Notes: a model not told the origin generated them from the letters alone. A stretch of 64,000 bases of DNA from Bacillus sp. OV166 (GCF_900177675.1 NZ_FXWM01000001.1:3667001-3731000), one strand, 5' to 3'. Positions 24,105 through 33,858 are shown, counted from the stretch's first letter. Translations and numbers: made by a program.

Positions 24105-24506
24105 ATGAGCACAGACTTTAATTTTTATGATATGTGGAAGGATCTTTATTCACACTCCAGTAAGTTTTTCGATGAGAAAGTAAGCAATGATTTCCCTTCT
24201 CAAGGCATGGGACAGGTATTGGAGATGAATCTTCAATTAAAAAAAATGATTGATGAGTCAACGGTAAAATCTTTAGAATTTATGAATGTACCAACTCGAA
24301 ATGACATTGCTAACATTTCTTCGCTGATTGTCAATGTCGATGCAAAAGTAGATGATTTAGAAGAAAGATTGGAAGAGAACTTGGATAACCAAGACCAAGA
24401 GTCATTTAAAACAGAATTGTCGAATTTAAAAAAGGATATGAAGAATTTAGATCAAAAATTGAATCAAATCCTAAATTTATTAAAAACACCAGAAAAAGCG
24501 AAATAG
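24105..24506 (+). CDS. phaR: PhaR, small subunit of class IV PHA synthase
   Basis: A 133-residue helical protein, needed with PhaC for polyhydroxyalkanoate synthase activity in Bacillus. The N-terminus FNFYDMWKDLYSHSSKFFDE and the central NVPTRNDIANISSLIVNVD (about 61-79) are characteristic of the PhaE/PhaR family; the rest (about 75-128) is a charged coiled coil. ATG at 24105 has AGGAGG at good distance. It is somewhat shorter than the B. megaterium subunit as I recall it. It begins the phaR-phaB-phaC unit, opposite the FabG-like gene. Confidence 0.9.
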   Translation: MSTDFNFYDMWKDLYSHSSKFFDEKVSNDFPSQGMGQVLEMNLQLKKMIDESTVKSLEFMNVPTRNDIANISSLIVNVDAKVDDLEERLEENLDNQDQESFKTELSNLKKDMKNLDQKLNQILNLLKTPEKAK

Positions 24507-24594
24507 AAACGCATTACATAATGCATGTAAAACCAAGTAATTTAGTAAACTATCAGGATTATTTTTACAACTACAATAGATGGGGTGGACAACA

Positions 24595-25338
24595 ATGACA
24601 GAATTAAAAGATAAAGTAGCAATCGTAACAGGCGGCAGCAGAGGAATCGGTGCATCAATTGCATTGGAACTGGCTAAAAATGGCGCGAAAGTTGTTATTA
24701 ACTATAATATTCGTAAAGAACTAGCAGATAAAGTAGTCGCAGAAATAAATGAATTTGGCGGAGAAGCATACGCAGTTCAAGCAGATGTTTCAGAAAGTAA
24801 TGAAGCAGCATACCTTGTACAAGAAACCATCAACCATTATGGCAAATTAGATATCCTGATTAATAATGCAGGAATTACAAGAGACAGCACGTTCAAAAAA
24901 TTGAAAGAAGAAGATTGGAAAAAAGTAATTGATGTTAATTTAAACAGTGTTTTCAACAATACATCTGCAGCATTACCTTATCTTCTTGAATCAGATGCAG
25001 GCCGCATCATCAACATTTCGTCTATTATTGGGCAAGCAGGCGGGTTTGGACAAACAAACTATGCTGCAGCAAAAGCAGGACTAATTGGATACACTAAATC
25101 TCTCGCTCTTGAACTTGCTAGAAGTAAAGTAACAGTTAATGCGATTTGCCCAGGATTTATTGGAACCGAGATGGTCCAAGCCATTCCTGAAAAAGTTCTT
25201 GCAGGAATCGTTGAAAAAGTACCACAAAAACGCCTAGGCAAACCAGAAGAAATCGCTCGTGGTGTTGTTTTCCTATGTAAAGATGGTGACTATATTACTG
25301 GTCAGCAATTAAATATTAACGGTGGACTTTACATGTAA
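24595..25338 (+). CDS. phaB: Acetoacetyl-CoA reductase
   Basis: NADPH-dependent SDR that reduces acetoacetyl-CoA to (R)-3-hydroxybutyryl-CoA, the PHA monomer. About 247 residues with TGGSRGIG (cofactor), NNAGITRDSTF, catalytic INISSIIGQAGGFGQTNYAAAKAG, and C-terminal ITGQQLNINGGLYM. Start ATG 24595 is 6 nt after GGGGTGG; the longer frame at 24580 begins upstream of that site. It lies 88 bp after phaR and 68 bp before phaC. Position between phaR and phaC is the standard Bacillus order, which supports the specific name over generic FabG. Confidence 0.92.
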   Translation: MTELKDKVAIVTGGSRGIGASIALELAKNGAKVVINYNIRKELADKVVAEINEFGGEAYAVQADVSESNEAAYLVQETINHYGKLDILINNAGITRDSTFKKLKEEDWKKVIDVNLNSVFNNTSAALPYLLESDAGRIINISSIIGQAGGFGQTNYAAAKAGLIGYTKSLALELARSKVTVNAICPGFIGTEMVQAIPEKVLAGIVEKVPQKRLGKPEEIARGVVFLCKDGDYITGQQLNINGGLYM

Positions 25339-25406
25339 GTGTAATGAATGTACAAACTTCTTTATATATTAAAAGAGTAAATAAATCATGTAAGGAGTGA
25401 ACAGTC

Positions 25407-26495
25407 ATTAACGCTCAAATGTTAAAAGAATGGAATGAGATGCTAGAGGCTACACCTCAAAAGTATCAAGAGATGTACCAACGTGTAATGAGGGCATCTC
25501 AAGTGTTAACGACCGATCCCGAACCGGAAGTAGCACCTACACCGAAAGAAGTTGTTTGGACTAGAAATAAAGCGAAGCTCTATCGGTATATATCCGATCA
25601 CCCAAAAAAACATAAAACTCCACTTCTTTTAGTTTATGCTCTAATTAATAAACCCTATATATTGGATCTAACCAAGGGTGGCAGTTTAATAGAATTTTTG
25701 GTTGAACGTGGGTTTGATGTTTACCTTCTTGACTGGGGTACACCAGGTTACGAAGATAGACATATGAAACTGGATGATTATATTATGGACTATATACCAC
25801 GTGCCGTTCGTAAAGTAATGAGAAGATCTAATGTTGAGGAAGTATCGATCCTTGGTTATTGCATGGGTGGAACGATCACGTCTGCATTTGCGGCACTACA
25901 TCCTGAATTGCCAATCCGCAACCTCATCTTTATGACTAGTCCTTTTGATTTTGAAAATAGCGGCGCATATGGTTCGATGTTAGATGAGCGATATTTTAAT
26001 ATTGATAAAGTGGTAGAAACCCTTGGTGTGATTCCACCAGAAATGATTGACTTTGGAAACAAAATGATCAATCCAATGGGAACTAACTTTGGACCATTTA
26101 TTAGTCTTGTTGAGCGTGCTGACAACGAAAATTTCATAAAGAGCTTTAAACTACTGCGAAAATGGTTAAACGACGGAATTTTATTCCCTGGTGAAGCCTA
26201 CCGTCAGTGGATTAGAGACTTTTATCAAAAAAACAAACTGATAAAAGGTGAAATGGTTATTCGTGGTCAAAAGGTCAAACTTGAAAATATCAAGGCAAAT
26301 GTGCTCAACTTAGCTGGGATAAACGACCTCATTGCCCCACCACATCAAGTTGAAGCATTGATGAACAAGATATCTAGTGAAGATAAACAATTTAAAGTTT
26401 TACCTGTTGGGCATACCTCCATTACTTATGGCAGTCAAGCAACAAAAATAACTTATCCAACCATTTCCGACTGGTTAGAAGAACGATCCAACTAA
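25407..26495 (+). CDS. phaC: Class IV PHA synthase catalytic subunit, probable ATT start
   Basis: Polymerises hydroxyacyl-CoA into polyhydroxyalkanoate with PhaR. The alpha/beta-hydrolase protein has the lipase-like box GYCMGG with nucleophilic Cys (about residue 152), the PYILDLTKGGSLIEFLVERG segment, catalytic Asp in NLAGINDLIAPP and His in LPVGHTSITYG. The first ATG (25419) lies 21 nt after AAGGAG (25392-25397), too far. In frame, 4 codons earlier and 9 nt from that site, is ATT (25407). From the in-frame TGA stop at 25398 there is no ATG, GTG or TTG before 25419. Starting at ATT gives 7 residues before the EW pair, as in the B. megaterium protein as I recall it. Start is inference; function is firm. 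Confidence 0.93.
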   Translation: MNAQMLKEWNEMLEATPQKYQEMYQRVMRASQVLTTDPEPEVAPTPKEVVWTRNKAKLYRYISDHPKKHKTPLLLVYALINKPYILDLTKGGSLIEFLVERGFDVYLLDWGTPGYEDRHMKLDDYIMDYIPRAVRKVMRRSNVEEVSILGYCMGGTITSAFAALHPELPIRNLIFMTSPFDFENSGAYGSMLDERYFNIDKVVETLGVIPPEMIDFGNKMINPMGTNFGPFISLVERADNENFIKSFKLLRKWLNDGILFPGEAYRQWIRDFYQKNKLIKGEMVIRGQKVKLENIKANVLNLAGINDLIAPPHQVEALMNKISSEDKQFKVLPVGHTSITYGSQATKITYPTISDWLEERSN

Positions 26496-26540
26496 TTATA
26501 GAGAAAGTCTAATCAATGTGGAATTTCTTTTATATTACAA

Positions 26541-26574
26541 GAGTGTCCCGAAACACGTGGGGCACTCATTTTTT
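26541..26574 (+). terminator. Terminator of phaRBC
   Basis: GAGTGTCCC pairs with GGGGCACTC (one mismatch) around a 9-nt loop, followed by a T tract, 46 bp after the phaC stop. Confidence 0.85.
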
Positions 26575-27100
26575 ATTATATCTAGTAGCAAACACTTCTG
26601 CGAGGAAAACAAGTTATTAGTAGTGGTAAAATTAATTATATGCAATTTTCAGAGAATTGACAAGAGATAAATAAATAAAATATTCTATTAATTCAGTGAA
26701 TACTTGTATATGGCTTAATAGAGTGATTTGTCCTTCCTATTAAAATGTTGCCGAGATTTAAACTAAAGAATAAATCAATTAAAACTGGAAGATTCCTCCC
26801 TTTTCCCTCCACTCTATGCTTAGTACCAACTAATGGAAATAGTCATTAGTCCCCTTCTTCTCCTGCCAATATGATTTTCAGCATAGCAAGCAAAGATTAG
26901 GTCAGTGGTTTATTAGAAATATCCCGGGGACTTTTTTGTCTTCTGTATCCACTCTCCCACAAGCTTAAGACGACTCCTTTGAATCCATCTGAATTGATTT
27001 TTTAACATCCTCGAGCATTAGTATCTTCCACTAGTTACCGCTGAATCAATTTTCACCATTCAACTGGCATCATACAATTCTCTCGCTGTACAGACAAATA
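26575..27100. other. Long intergenic region, no gene seen
   Basis: About 525 bp. All six frames are broken by stops; no ribosome site with an open frame was found, and no repeat shared with the rest of the window was noticed. It may hold gene debris too decayed to recognise. Confidence 0.4.
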
Positions 27101-27130
27101 AAAAAACGCCACAGTATCCAGTACTGTGGC
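27100..27130 (-). terminator. Terminator after DUF429 gene
   Basis: GCCACAGTA and TACTGTGGC form a stem around a short loop, followed by a run of T on the minus strand. Confidence 0.9.
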
Positions 27131-27140
27131 AGAATAACCA

Positions 27141-27797
27141 TTAACAACAATAATCATACGGATGCAGTGGAGAATTCGCAGGAATTGACCACTTTGGCTG
27201 CAAGGATGGATCCTTCCAATGCCAGGCCCCTAATGCTGCTGCACAGGCATCAATTAAATGACTTTCCTCAATAAAAACAGGAAGCTTAGTTAACTTTTGC
27301 TCACCAAGCCAGTTCCGAATCCAACTTCTCGCTGATAGACTTTGTTTGTAACTCAAAACATACTCCAATTCTTCTTGAGAGAGTCTTGAGCCAATCACTG
27401 CACCTGGATGCACTTCCACGATTGAAATCGGATAACTAGAAGATAGATACCCTATTTCTCTACTAAGCTTTATTCCTCGTAGTGTAAGATAAACCATTCG
27501 ATTTAAAGTTGGCGGCATAATTGATCCAGGCTTCATCCCAATAGAAACAATAAACTGACGCAGCAGTTTATCACCTAGTCTATCTCCTCCGCCGTCCTGA
27601 TAAGATAAAGGGGCATCTATTCCGATAACGACTTCATCTAAGTGACTTTGTGCCTCTATTTCTTTTAAAATGTCCAGATCCCCAATATTGCTTATTAACT
27701 TAATAAAATTTAATTGATCATTTTGTAATTCAAATACCGTCAAAACAGTATCTTTATGATTACTTGGACCGGACAAATCAATCCCTATTACTCTCAT
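27141..27797 (-). CDS. DUF429 family protein (RNase H-like fold)
   Basis: About 218 residues. The start MRVIGIDLSGPS (acidic residue after the first strand), VVIGIDAPLSYQDGGG (second acidic strand, about 57-72) and the later EESHLIDACAAALGAWHW (about 178-195) are the DUF429 pattern, predicted to be an RNase H-like nuclease. The longer frame starts at TTG 27803; ATG 27797 fits better. It lies 48 bp downstream of an AAA ATPase gene on the same strand, so the two are likely co-transcribed. The biological role of DUF429 proteins is not established. Confidence 0.82.
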   Translation of the reverse strand: MRVIGIDLSGPSNHKDTVLTVFELQNDQLNFIKLISNIGDLDILKEIEAQSHLDEVVIGIDAPLSYQDGGGDRLGDKLLRQFIVSIGMKPGSIMPPTLNRMVYLTLRGIKLSREIGYLSSSYPISIVEVHPGAVIGSRLSQEELEYVLSYKQSLSARSWIRNWLGEQKLTKLPVFIEESHLIDACAAALGAWHWKDPSLQPKWSIPANSPLHPYDYCC

Positions 27798-27845
27798 CAG
27801 CAATCTTCTCTTTCTTTTGGTTTTACTAGAGTTAATACATCAAAA

Positions 27846-29135
27846 TTAATCATCTCCAAACCCAGAAAATCCGATCGATGCAGAGGCAAGAGCTTGGTCC
27901 CATTCTTGTTTTTGTTGTTTTTGCTGCATTGATTTTAAGTCCGCACAAAGTCTCTTCACATCAACCTGCTGTTCGTAATGCCATTCAAGGGCAATCGATG
28001 TATACAATTCATTGAGCTGTGCATAAGAGAAATCCTTTGTTGAATCAACTACTTGCTGAATCTCTTCCTCTGAAAGAATTCGAGCAATATTCTTGTTTAA
28101 TAGATACTGATAGCGAAGCTCTTTTGTTGGTACATGGATCTCATATGCCCGGTCAAACCGGCCAGAGCGGTTCATAAGGGCAGGATCTATTTTTTCCGGA
28201 TAATTCGTTGTCCCGATGATGAAGATTCCTTCCTTCGAGGTAGCACCGTCTAATATGTTCAGGAAGACGGACCGGACACTTGCTGGCATGGAATCAATAT
28301 CTTCAATGACTAACACTAATGGTGTCAATTTTAATACAGACGTAAAGACCTCTTTAATCGTATAGCTTGATGTAAATTCAGTGATCTGCCAATACGCTAC
28401 CGGAGCATTAATGCTGCTGGCGATAGATTTCACAAGAGTGGTCTTTCCATTCCCAGGTTTTCCGTAGAGAAGAATCCCGCGTTTGTAGGGAATATCATAT
28501 GTTTTGAAAAACTGACCGCTTTCCGAAAAAAATTCGTCAATCGATCGATAAATTTCTCTCTTTAAGGAATCCTCTAAAAATACATCTTCTCTTCTTACCA
28601 AAGTAGTAATACTATCAATCTCTGTTTCTACCCCATCTTCTGTATCCGTAAAAACAGTCACATAGTTTTTAATATAATCTCTTTTTCTTTTAAGAACATA
28701 TTTCAAAAAGGTAACTAAGCAAGCATCATTTTTGGCAAAAATGAAATCCCGGGTCATTTCTCCGTCACTTTGAAAAATGACCAATCTGGCCAGCGCAACC
28801 TGATAATTCGGATAGTAAAAAAGACCGTTGGTGATCCGTGGTTTTACAATGAGCTCCATCGCTTTATCGGTATGGTTAGATGAGATCGTTTTGGTCTCGC
28901 CTTCTTTATAAACATGACAAATTAATTGTACTTCGGGAGATTCCTCCTTTAAGTCTTCCTCAAGGATATCCCAAATCTCATTTGAGGTATCTTCATCCGA
29001 GTACATATGAAAATCGATTCCCACTTCGTCTATTAGTTTCTCCTGAAGTGTAGAAACAATTTTTGCATAGTCATAATAATACGGCAATGCCTTACGATCG
29101 ATTTTATTAGTGTCAAACAGAACATTAGTTTTCAT
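27846..29135 (-). CDS. AAA+ ATPase, BCS1/FtsH-like single domain
   Basis: A 429-residue protein. The N-terminal about 200 residues are an unrecognised alpha/beta domain. The AAA core has Walker A GKPGNGKT (225-232), Walker B LVLVIEDID (about 275-283), sensor-1 IIGTTNYPEKIDP, and the arginine-finger region MNRSGRFDRAYEI. This pattern resembles the BCS1-like clade. C-terminal Gln-rich helix (MQQKQQKQEWDQ) ends the protein. ATG at 29135. Paired with the DUF429 gene downstream; a remodelling chaperone for it or another client is inference. Confidence 0.85.
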   Translation of the reverse strand: MKTNVLFDTNKIDRKALPYYYDYAKIVSTLQEKLIDEVGIDFHMYSDEDTSNEIWDILEEDLKEESPEVQLICHVYKEGETKTISSNHTDKAMELIVKPRITNGLFYYPNYQVALARLVIFQSDGEMTRDFIFAKNDACLVTFLKYVLKRKRDYIKNYVTVFTDTEDGVETEIDSITTLVRREDVFLEDSLKREIYRSIDEFFSESGQFFKTYDIPYKRGILLYGKPGNGKTTLVKSIASSINAPVAYWQITEFTSSYTIKEVFTSVLKLTPLVLVIEDIDSMPASVRSVFLNILDGATSKEGIFIIGTTNYPEKIDPALMNRSGRFDRAYEIHVPTKELRYQYLLNKNIARILSEEEIQQVVDSTKDFSYAQLNELYTSIALEWHYEQQVDVKRLCADLKSMQQKQQKQEWDQALASASIGFSGFGDD

Positions 29136-29268
29136 CTAGTTCTCCTTAGCATTAGTAATTTCCCATTTACTAACATGATAGCATTTTTATCTTTCATTAG
29201 GTAAATCTAGTTTATACCATTTCCTATATACAGATGTTATATTGAGATATCGGATTGTTCTCCTATCG

Positions 29269-29814
29269 TCACCCATTAACCCTCCCCATCATTATGGTAT
29301 TATAGTATTTTCCATCAGATAGCTTTTTGTCTTTTTTTAAAATACCTTCCACTTCAAAACCAAGTTTTTCATAAAGTTTTATGGCATTAACATTCGTTTC
29401 GAGAACATTCAATATTATTTTCTTTATGTTATTTAAATCTGCCCAATGAACAGATTCTTTTAAAAGGTTTTTTCCGATCCCAAATCCCCAATAATCTTTT
29501 AATACACAAACTCCAAATTCTACTTTATGAGAAAATCTTATCAATTTATTCCCTTCGCATCTTGAAAAACCTACAATTCTATCATTAACTTCAACCACTA
29601 AAAATAGATTGCTATTACTTTCGGTATCTTCTTTAATGATCTGTTTGAAACCTAATTCATCTATGTACGCTTCGCCTTTTTCTCTATCTAAATTTTCTGT
29701 TTCACCATCTATTTGCAATCTTAATTCAGATAAGTTTTTTGCATCATTCTCTATGGCAGACCTGATAACATAACGTAAATTTTGAACATGAAATTCTTTC
29801 TGCTCAACTCTCAT
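29269..29814 (-). CDS. GNAT acetyltransferase, RimJ/SpeG-like
   Basis: A 181-residue acetyltransferase. Motif A is FGVCVLKDYWGFGIGKNLL (about 105-123), and the C-terminal LNVLETNVNAIKLYEKLGFEVEG is the strong family signature of RimJ/RimL and polyamine acetyltransferases. ATG at 29814 follows AAGGGGGGCA. Alone on the minus strand. Substrate unknown. Confidence 0.85.
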   Translation of the reverse strand: MRVEQKEFHVQNLRYVIRSAIENDAKNLSELRLQIDGETENLDREKGEAYIDELGFKQIIKEDTESNSNLFLVVEVNDRIVGFSRCEGNKLIRFSHKVEFGVCVLKDYWGFGIGKNLLKESVHWADLNNIKKIILNVLETNVNAIKLYEKLGFEVEGILKKDKKLSDGKYYNTIMMGRVNG

Positions 29815-30043
29815 TACGGTGCCCCCCTTTTTAATAAGACCATCTTTTTAATCTAAATAGGTTATAGCACATACGTTAAGTAAAATAAATACAATAATGG
29901 TTGATTTTCGTTATGCCGGAGCCACAAGTGTTATCGACTGTAAGAGTAATGACCTAACTGGAAAATAGCACATATGCATCCTTAAATTTGTATATAATGC
30001 AATAAGTCATTTTTTGGAAAAGCAAGGGAGGATGCCACATTAC

Positions 30044-31486
30044 ATGAATTCTCAACTAACTGATCATCAAATGCTCAAAATTATTAGGGATGGTCTAAAA
30101 ACATCACAAGTTCCTAGACATATTCTTATAATCGGTGCAGGCATGGCTGGACTCGTCGCTGCCTCTTTATTAAAGGAAGCGGGACATAAAGTCACAATTC
30201 TGGAAGCCAATGATCGAGTTGGAGGACGTGTTTACACCATAAGGGCCCCCTTTAGCAATAACTTATATTTCAATGTCGGACCCATGCGAATTCCCGAAAA
30301 ACATCATTTAACCTTGGAATATATTAATAAATTCAAATTGCCTACAAATCTATTTATTAACCGGACTCCTAATGACCACATATACGCAAATGGCATCAAA
30401 ACACGTCTGAATGTATATGAAAAAAATCCAAGCATTATAAAATTCCCAGTTACTCCTAATGAAAGCGGGAAATCGTCGGAAGAACTTTTATTTTCAGTCA
30501 TTCAACCAATTATCAATTTTATTAACAAAGATCCTAAAAAGAATTGGCCTCTAATAGAAAAACAATATAGAAATCTAGCCTTTGGTTCTTACTTAAACTA
30601 TTATTTTTCAATCGGTGCCATTGATATGATAGGTGTACTTATTGATTTGGAAGCATATATGGGGATGACCTTTGTTGAAGTCATACGAGAACTCATCATC
30701 TTAACAGAAACAAAGAAATTTTATGAAATAACGGGTGGCATGGACCGATTGCCAAAAGCATTCCTGCCGCAATTAAACGAGGATATTCAGTTCAACCAAA
30801 GGTTGATGAAAATATCTCAATCTCAAAACAGTGTAACGATTCATTGTAAAAACCAAAAAACCGACGAGAGTTTCAGTATAACCGGTGATCTTGCGATTGT
30901 AACGATACCTTTTTCAACCTTACGATTTGTGAAAGTCGAACCATATGAGTCTTTTTCCTATTATAAAAGGATAGCGATTCGCGAACTCAATTATATGGCC
31001 TCTTCAAAGATCGCGATCGAGTTTAAAAGTAGGTTTTGGGAAAAAGTAGGTCAATTGGGTGGTAAATCAATAACGGATTTGCCGATTCGATTTTCATATT
31101 ACCCAAGTTATGGTATTGGCACAACCGGACCTGCGGTAGTTATCGCGAGCTATACATGGGCAGATGAGGCTTTAACATTGGAAAGCTTATCTGAAAGAGA
31201 GCTGATCCAATATGCTCTACTGAACTTGGCAGAAATTTTTGGGTATCAGGTTTATTCAGAATTCGTTACAGGGGCTTCTTTTAGTTGGAGTAAGAATCCA
31301 TATTCTTGCGGAGCATTTACTGCTTTTGAACCTGGACAGGACTCGGAGCTATATCCTTATATTTCTATACCCGAAGGAAGAGTGCACTTTGCTGGGGAAC
31401 ATACTTCACTTACCCACGGTTGGATACAAGGTGCAATTGAATCAGGAATACGAGTCGCAAACGATGTAAATGACTTACCAAAATAA
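30044..31486 (+). CDS. Flavin monoamine oxidase / L-amino-acid oxidase family
   Basis: About 480 residues. FAD-binding motif [20 protein letters not shown] (about 29-48) and [14 protein letters not shown] (about 50-63) are followed by the [14 protein letters not shown] loop seen in L-amino-acid-oxidase-like proteins. The C-terminal [20 protein letters not shown] holds the second FAD contact. The enzyme would oxidise a primary amine or L-amino acid with H2O2 release. The site GGGAGG (30025-30030) abuts ATG 30032 and is 13 nt from ATG 30044; the latter is chosen but not certain. No obvious operon partners. Confidence 0.88.
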   Translation: MNSQLTDHQMLKIIRDGLKTSQVPRHILIIGAGMAGLVAASLLKEAGHKVTILEANDRVGGRVYTIRAPFSNNLYFNVGPMRIPEKHHLTLEYINKFKLPTNLFINRTPNDHIYANGIKTRLNVYEKNPSIIKFPVTPNESGKSSEELLFSVIQPIINFINKDPKKNWPLIEKQYRNLAFGSYLNYYFSIGAIDMIGVLIDLEAYMGMTFVEVIRELIILTETKKFYEITGGMDRLPKAFLPQLNEDIQFNQRLMKISQSQNSVTIHCKNQKTDESFSITGDLAIVTIPFSTLRFVKVEPYESFSYYKRIAIRELNYMASSKIAIEFKSRFWEKVGQLGGKSITDLPIRFSYYPSYGIGTTGPAVVIASYTWADEALTLESLSERELIQYALLNLAEIFGYQVYSEFVTGASFSWSKNPYSCGAFTAFEPGQDSELYPYISIPEGRVHFAGEHTSLTHGWIQGAIESGIRVANDVNDLPK

Positions 31487-31492
31487 TCTTAG

Positions 31493-31519
31493 TAAAAAAA
31501 GGCTGCTAGACAGCCTCTC
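31493..31519. terminator. Terminator between amine oxidase and MFS genes
   Basis: AGGCTG-CTAGA-CAGCCT (31500-31516) with seven A on the left, giving a T run on the minus strand. It lies between convergent genes and ends the minus-strand MFS gene best. Confidence 0.8.
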
Positions 31520-31544
31520 ACTTTTGAAAAAATAGATGAACAAT

Positions 31545-32816
31545 CTAGGCTTTATAAGATTGACTCACTTCAACTTTTATTTTTTGTTTTTTTATCACTA
31601 TTACAAACAGACTTGCTAATAAACAAAACATTCCTGCAAGTACAAATGCCGATGTATATGAGGTGAAGATTTTATATATTATCCCGGCCCCACCTGCGGC
31701 AACAGCTGAACCTAATTGGTGGGCTGCAAAGATCCAGCCATATACCACTACACTTTTTTCAATTCCAAAGATTTGCCTTGAAATGTTAATAGTTGGCGGT
31801 ACAGTCGCAATCCAATCTAGTCCATAAAACACAGAAAAAATAATAAGTAGAGTAATAGAACCTTCATTTAGTGCAAAAGGAAGAAATACAAGTGAAGCCC
31901 CTCTTAGACTATAATACCAAAACAGCAACCAACGGTTATCGAAACGGTCTGATAACCAGCCAGAAAGAGTGGTTCCAATCAAATCGAAAATCCCCATAAA
32001 AGAAAGCATAGAGGCCGCTGTAACAGCAGTAAATCCAAACCCTATACAATAAGAGATGAAATGGGTACCGATTAATCCACTAGTCGAAAGTCCGCATATA
32101 AAAAAGCTGCCTGATAATAACCAAAATTCCTTCACTTTTACCGCTTCAAATAAAGTGCGAAAGGCTATTATTATGGGGTTATTCTTTTGGACCACTTGCT
32201 TCACAGGTGATTCTTCTTCAAGTCCATATGGAAGGAGTCCTACTTCTTTTGGTGAATTTTTCATAAATAATAGGATGATTAACAACATAATAAAGCTAAG
32301 GATAAGAATAAAACCTATCGCCCATTTCCACGAATACGATTCTATAATAATAGCTAACAACGGAAGTAGGATTAATTGTCCAGTCGCTGTACTTGCGGTC
32401 AAAATACCAACTGCAAGTCCTCTTCTTTTTTCAAACCAATGATTCGCAACATATGGGCTTAATATCGTTAAGAATAACCCAGATCCTAAGCCGATAATCA
32501 ATCCCCAAATTAAAATTAATTGCCATGGTTTCACCATAAAAAGGGTGAGCAAAACACCGACCATTAGCGTTGTCATAGCCAAAATCATCATTTTCTTTAA
32601 TCCAATTTCCTCCAGCAGCGCAGCCATAAAAGGACCAGAAATCCCGTATAATAGAAGGTTAATCGCAAAGGCAATGGAGATTAATGAACGATCCCATCCG
32701 AACGCATTTTCAAATGGGACAATTAACACTCCTGATGAGGAGCGAACAATTCCTGCTACAATAATAGAAAAGAATGTTATCAATAAAATAAACCAACTAT
32801 AATGAATACGTCTCAA
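31545..32816 (-). CDS. MFS transporter, MCT/OFA type
   Basis: About 423 residues with 12 helices. The N-terminal FILLITFFSIIVAGIVRSSSG, GWDRSLISIAFAINLLLYG and loop FEKRRGLAVGILTASTATGQ fit monocarboxylate/oxalate-formate antiporter relatives. A frame continues upstream to 32939, but TTG at 32816 is 7 nt after GGAGGG and starts directly before the first helix, so it is preferred. Substrate unknown; a small organic acid is likely. Confidence 0.85.
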   Translation of the reverse strand: MRRIHYSWFILLITFFSIIVAGIVRSSSGVLIVPFENAFGWDRSLISIAFAINLLLYGISGPFMAALLEEIGLKKMMILAMTTLMVGVLLTLFMVKPWQLILIWGLIIGLGSGLFLTILSPYVANHWFEKRRGLAVGILTASTATGQLILLPLLAIIIESYSWKWAIGFILILSFIMLLIILLFMKNSPKEVGLLPYGLEEESPVKQVVQKNNPIIIAFRTLFEAVKVKEFWLLSGSFFICGLSTSGLIGTHFISYCIGFGFTAVTAASMLSFMGIFDLIGTTLSGWLSDRFDNRWLLFWYYSLRGASLVFLPFALNEGSITLLIIFSVFYGLDWIATVPPTINISRQIFGIEKSVVVYGWIFAAHQLGSAVAAGGAGIIYKIFTSYTSAFVLAGMFCLLASLFVIVIKKQKIKVEVSQSYKA

Positions 32817-32969
32817 TTCCTTACCCTCCAGTTGTTGTGAATATTCAGAATAAATTAATAGATCCCACTTGTCAACACTGGAATGGTGTGTAGAAAAGCG
32901 GCATAAAATACCGCTTTTAATTGATCCATTTTCCTTCATTCATTTCGTTATATTTCAATTTTTTCATTG

Positions 32970-33752
32970 TCAATATCCGATATGTAAATCAGCGATCGAA
33001 TAGAGTGCTGCTTTTCCTGCCATCTTCACTCGTGTACCTTCATGTTTACAATATAGCGTACCGCCTCTACTGGATAACTGCTTTGCGACCATCTCTCGTT
33101 TTTCTAATCTTTCGGACCAGAATGGAATCAAGCTGCAGTGCAAAGAACCAGTCACGGGATCCTCATTGATTTTTAACTTTGGAAAAAATCCTCTAGAAAC
33201 AAAATCATATTCGCTTCCTTTTGCGGTAATACAGACGCCAAGACCTTCTGGTAATTTTTCTAATTTTGAAAAGTCAGGATTGGCATTTTTCACAGCTTCT
33301 TCTGATTCTAATACAAATACTAAGTCTCTATTTAAATAGGTTTCTACGGGCCTAACTCCCAAAGCATCGATCATCTGTTCCGTGATAGGCAATTCTTCTG
33401 ATGGAACAGCTGGGAAATCCATTTCATACAATTACCCTAATTTGTTTACTGTCAGCACTCCACTCATCGTTTCAAATTGCAAGGTATCCACTTGCATTTC
33501 TATATAGTTCATAATGACGTATGCAGTAGCTAACGTTGCGTGACCGCATAGGTTGATCTCCCCACCGGGAGTAAACCAACGAAGCTGATACATTTTCTCT
33601 TCCTTTACCGCAAATGCCGTTTCCGATAGATTATTTTCAATCGCTATTTTCTGCATGATCTCGTCCGGAATCCAATTCTTCATAATACATACTCCCGCTG
33701 GATTTCCTTCAAAAACTTTTTCTGCAAAGGCATCGATAACAAAATATTTCAT
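32970..33752 (-). pseudogene. PhzF-family isomerase interrupted by in-frame stop
   Basis: Two adjacent reading frames are the two halves of one PhzF-like protein (about 260 residues). The first half (33752-33432) has VIDAFAEKVFEGNPAGVC and GHATLATAY. The second half (33431-32970) has FFPKLKINEDPVTGSLHCSL. They are in the same frame and joined exactly by TAA (33434-33432), residue 107. Typical relatives have Asp or similar at this place before LYEMDFP. A TTG directly follows the stop, so re-initiation could occur, but the halves would have to reassociate. Sequencing error, a recent nonsense mutation, or decay are all possible. Divergent from a MocR regulator. Confidence 0.88.
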
Positions 33753-33767
33753 TGATAATTCCCTCCT

Positions 33768-33846
33768 AGTGTTATAATGTAAATTAATTATTTATGGGTA
33801 TTTTATATTGAACACTATATAACACTCAATACAGATGTATAACACT
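33768..33846. promoter_or_regulatory. Candidate MocR operator repeats in phzF/MocR spacer
   Basis: TATAACACT occurs twice as direct repeats exactly 20 bp apart (33818-33826 and 33838-33846) and once inverted (AGTGTTATA, 33768-33776). A two-helical-turn direct repeat spacing is what MocR/PdxR dimers often bind. On the minus strand TTGAGT-16-TATAAA overlaps the second copy and may be the phzF promoter. Confidence 0.65.
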
Positions 33847-33858
33847 AAGGGGATATTC

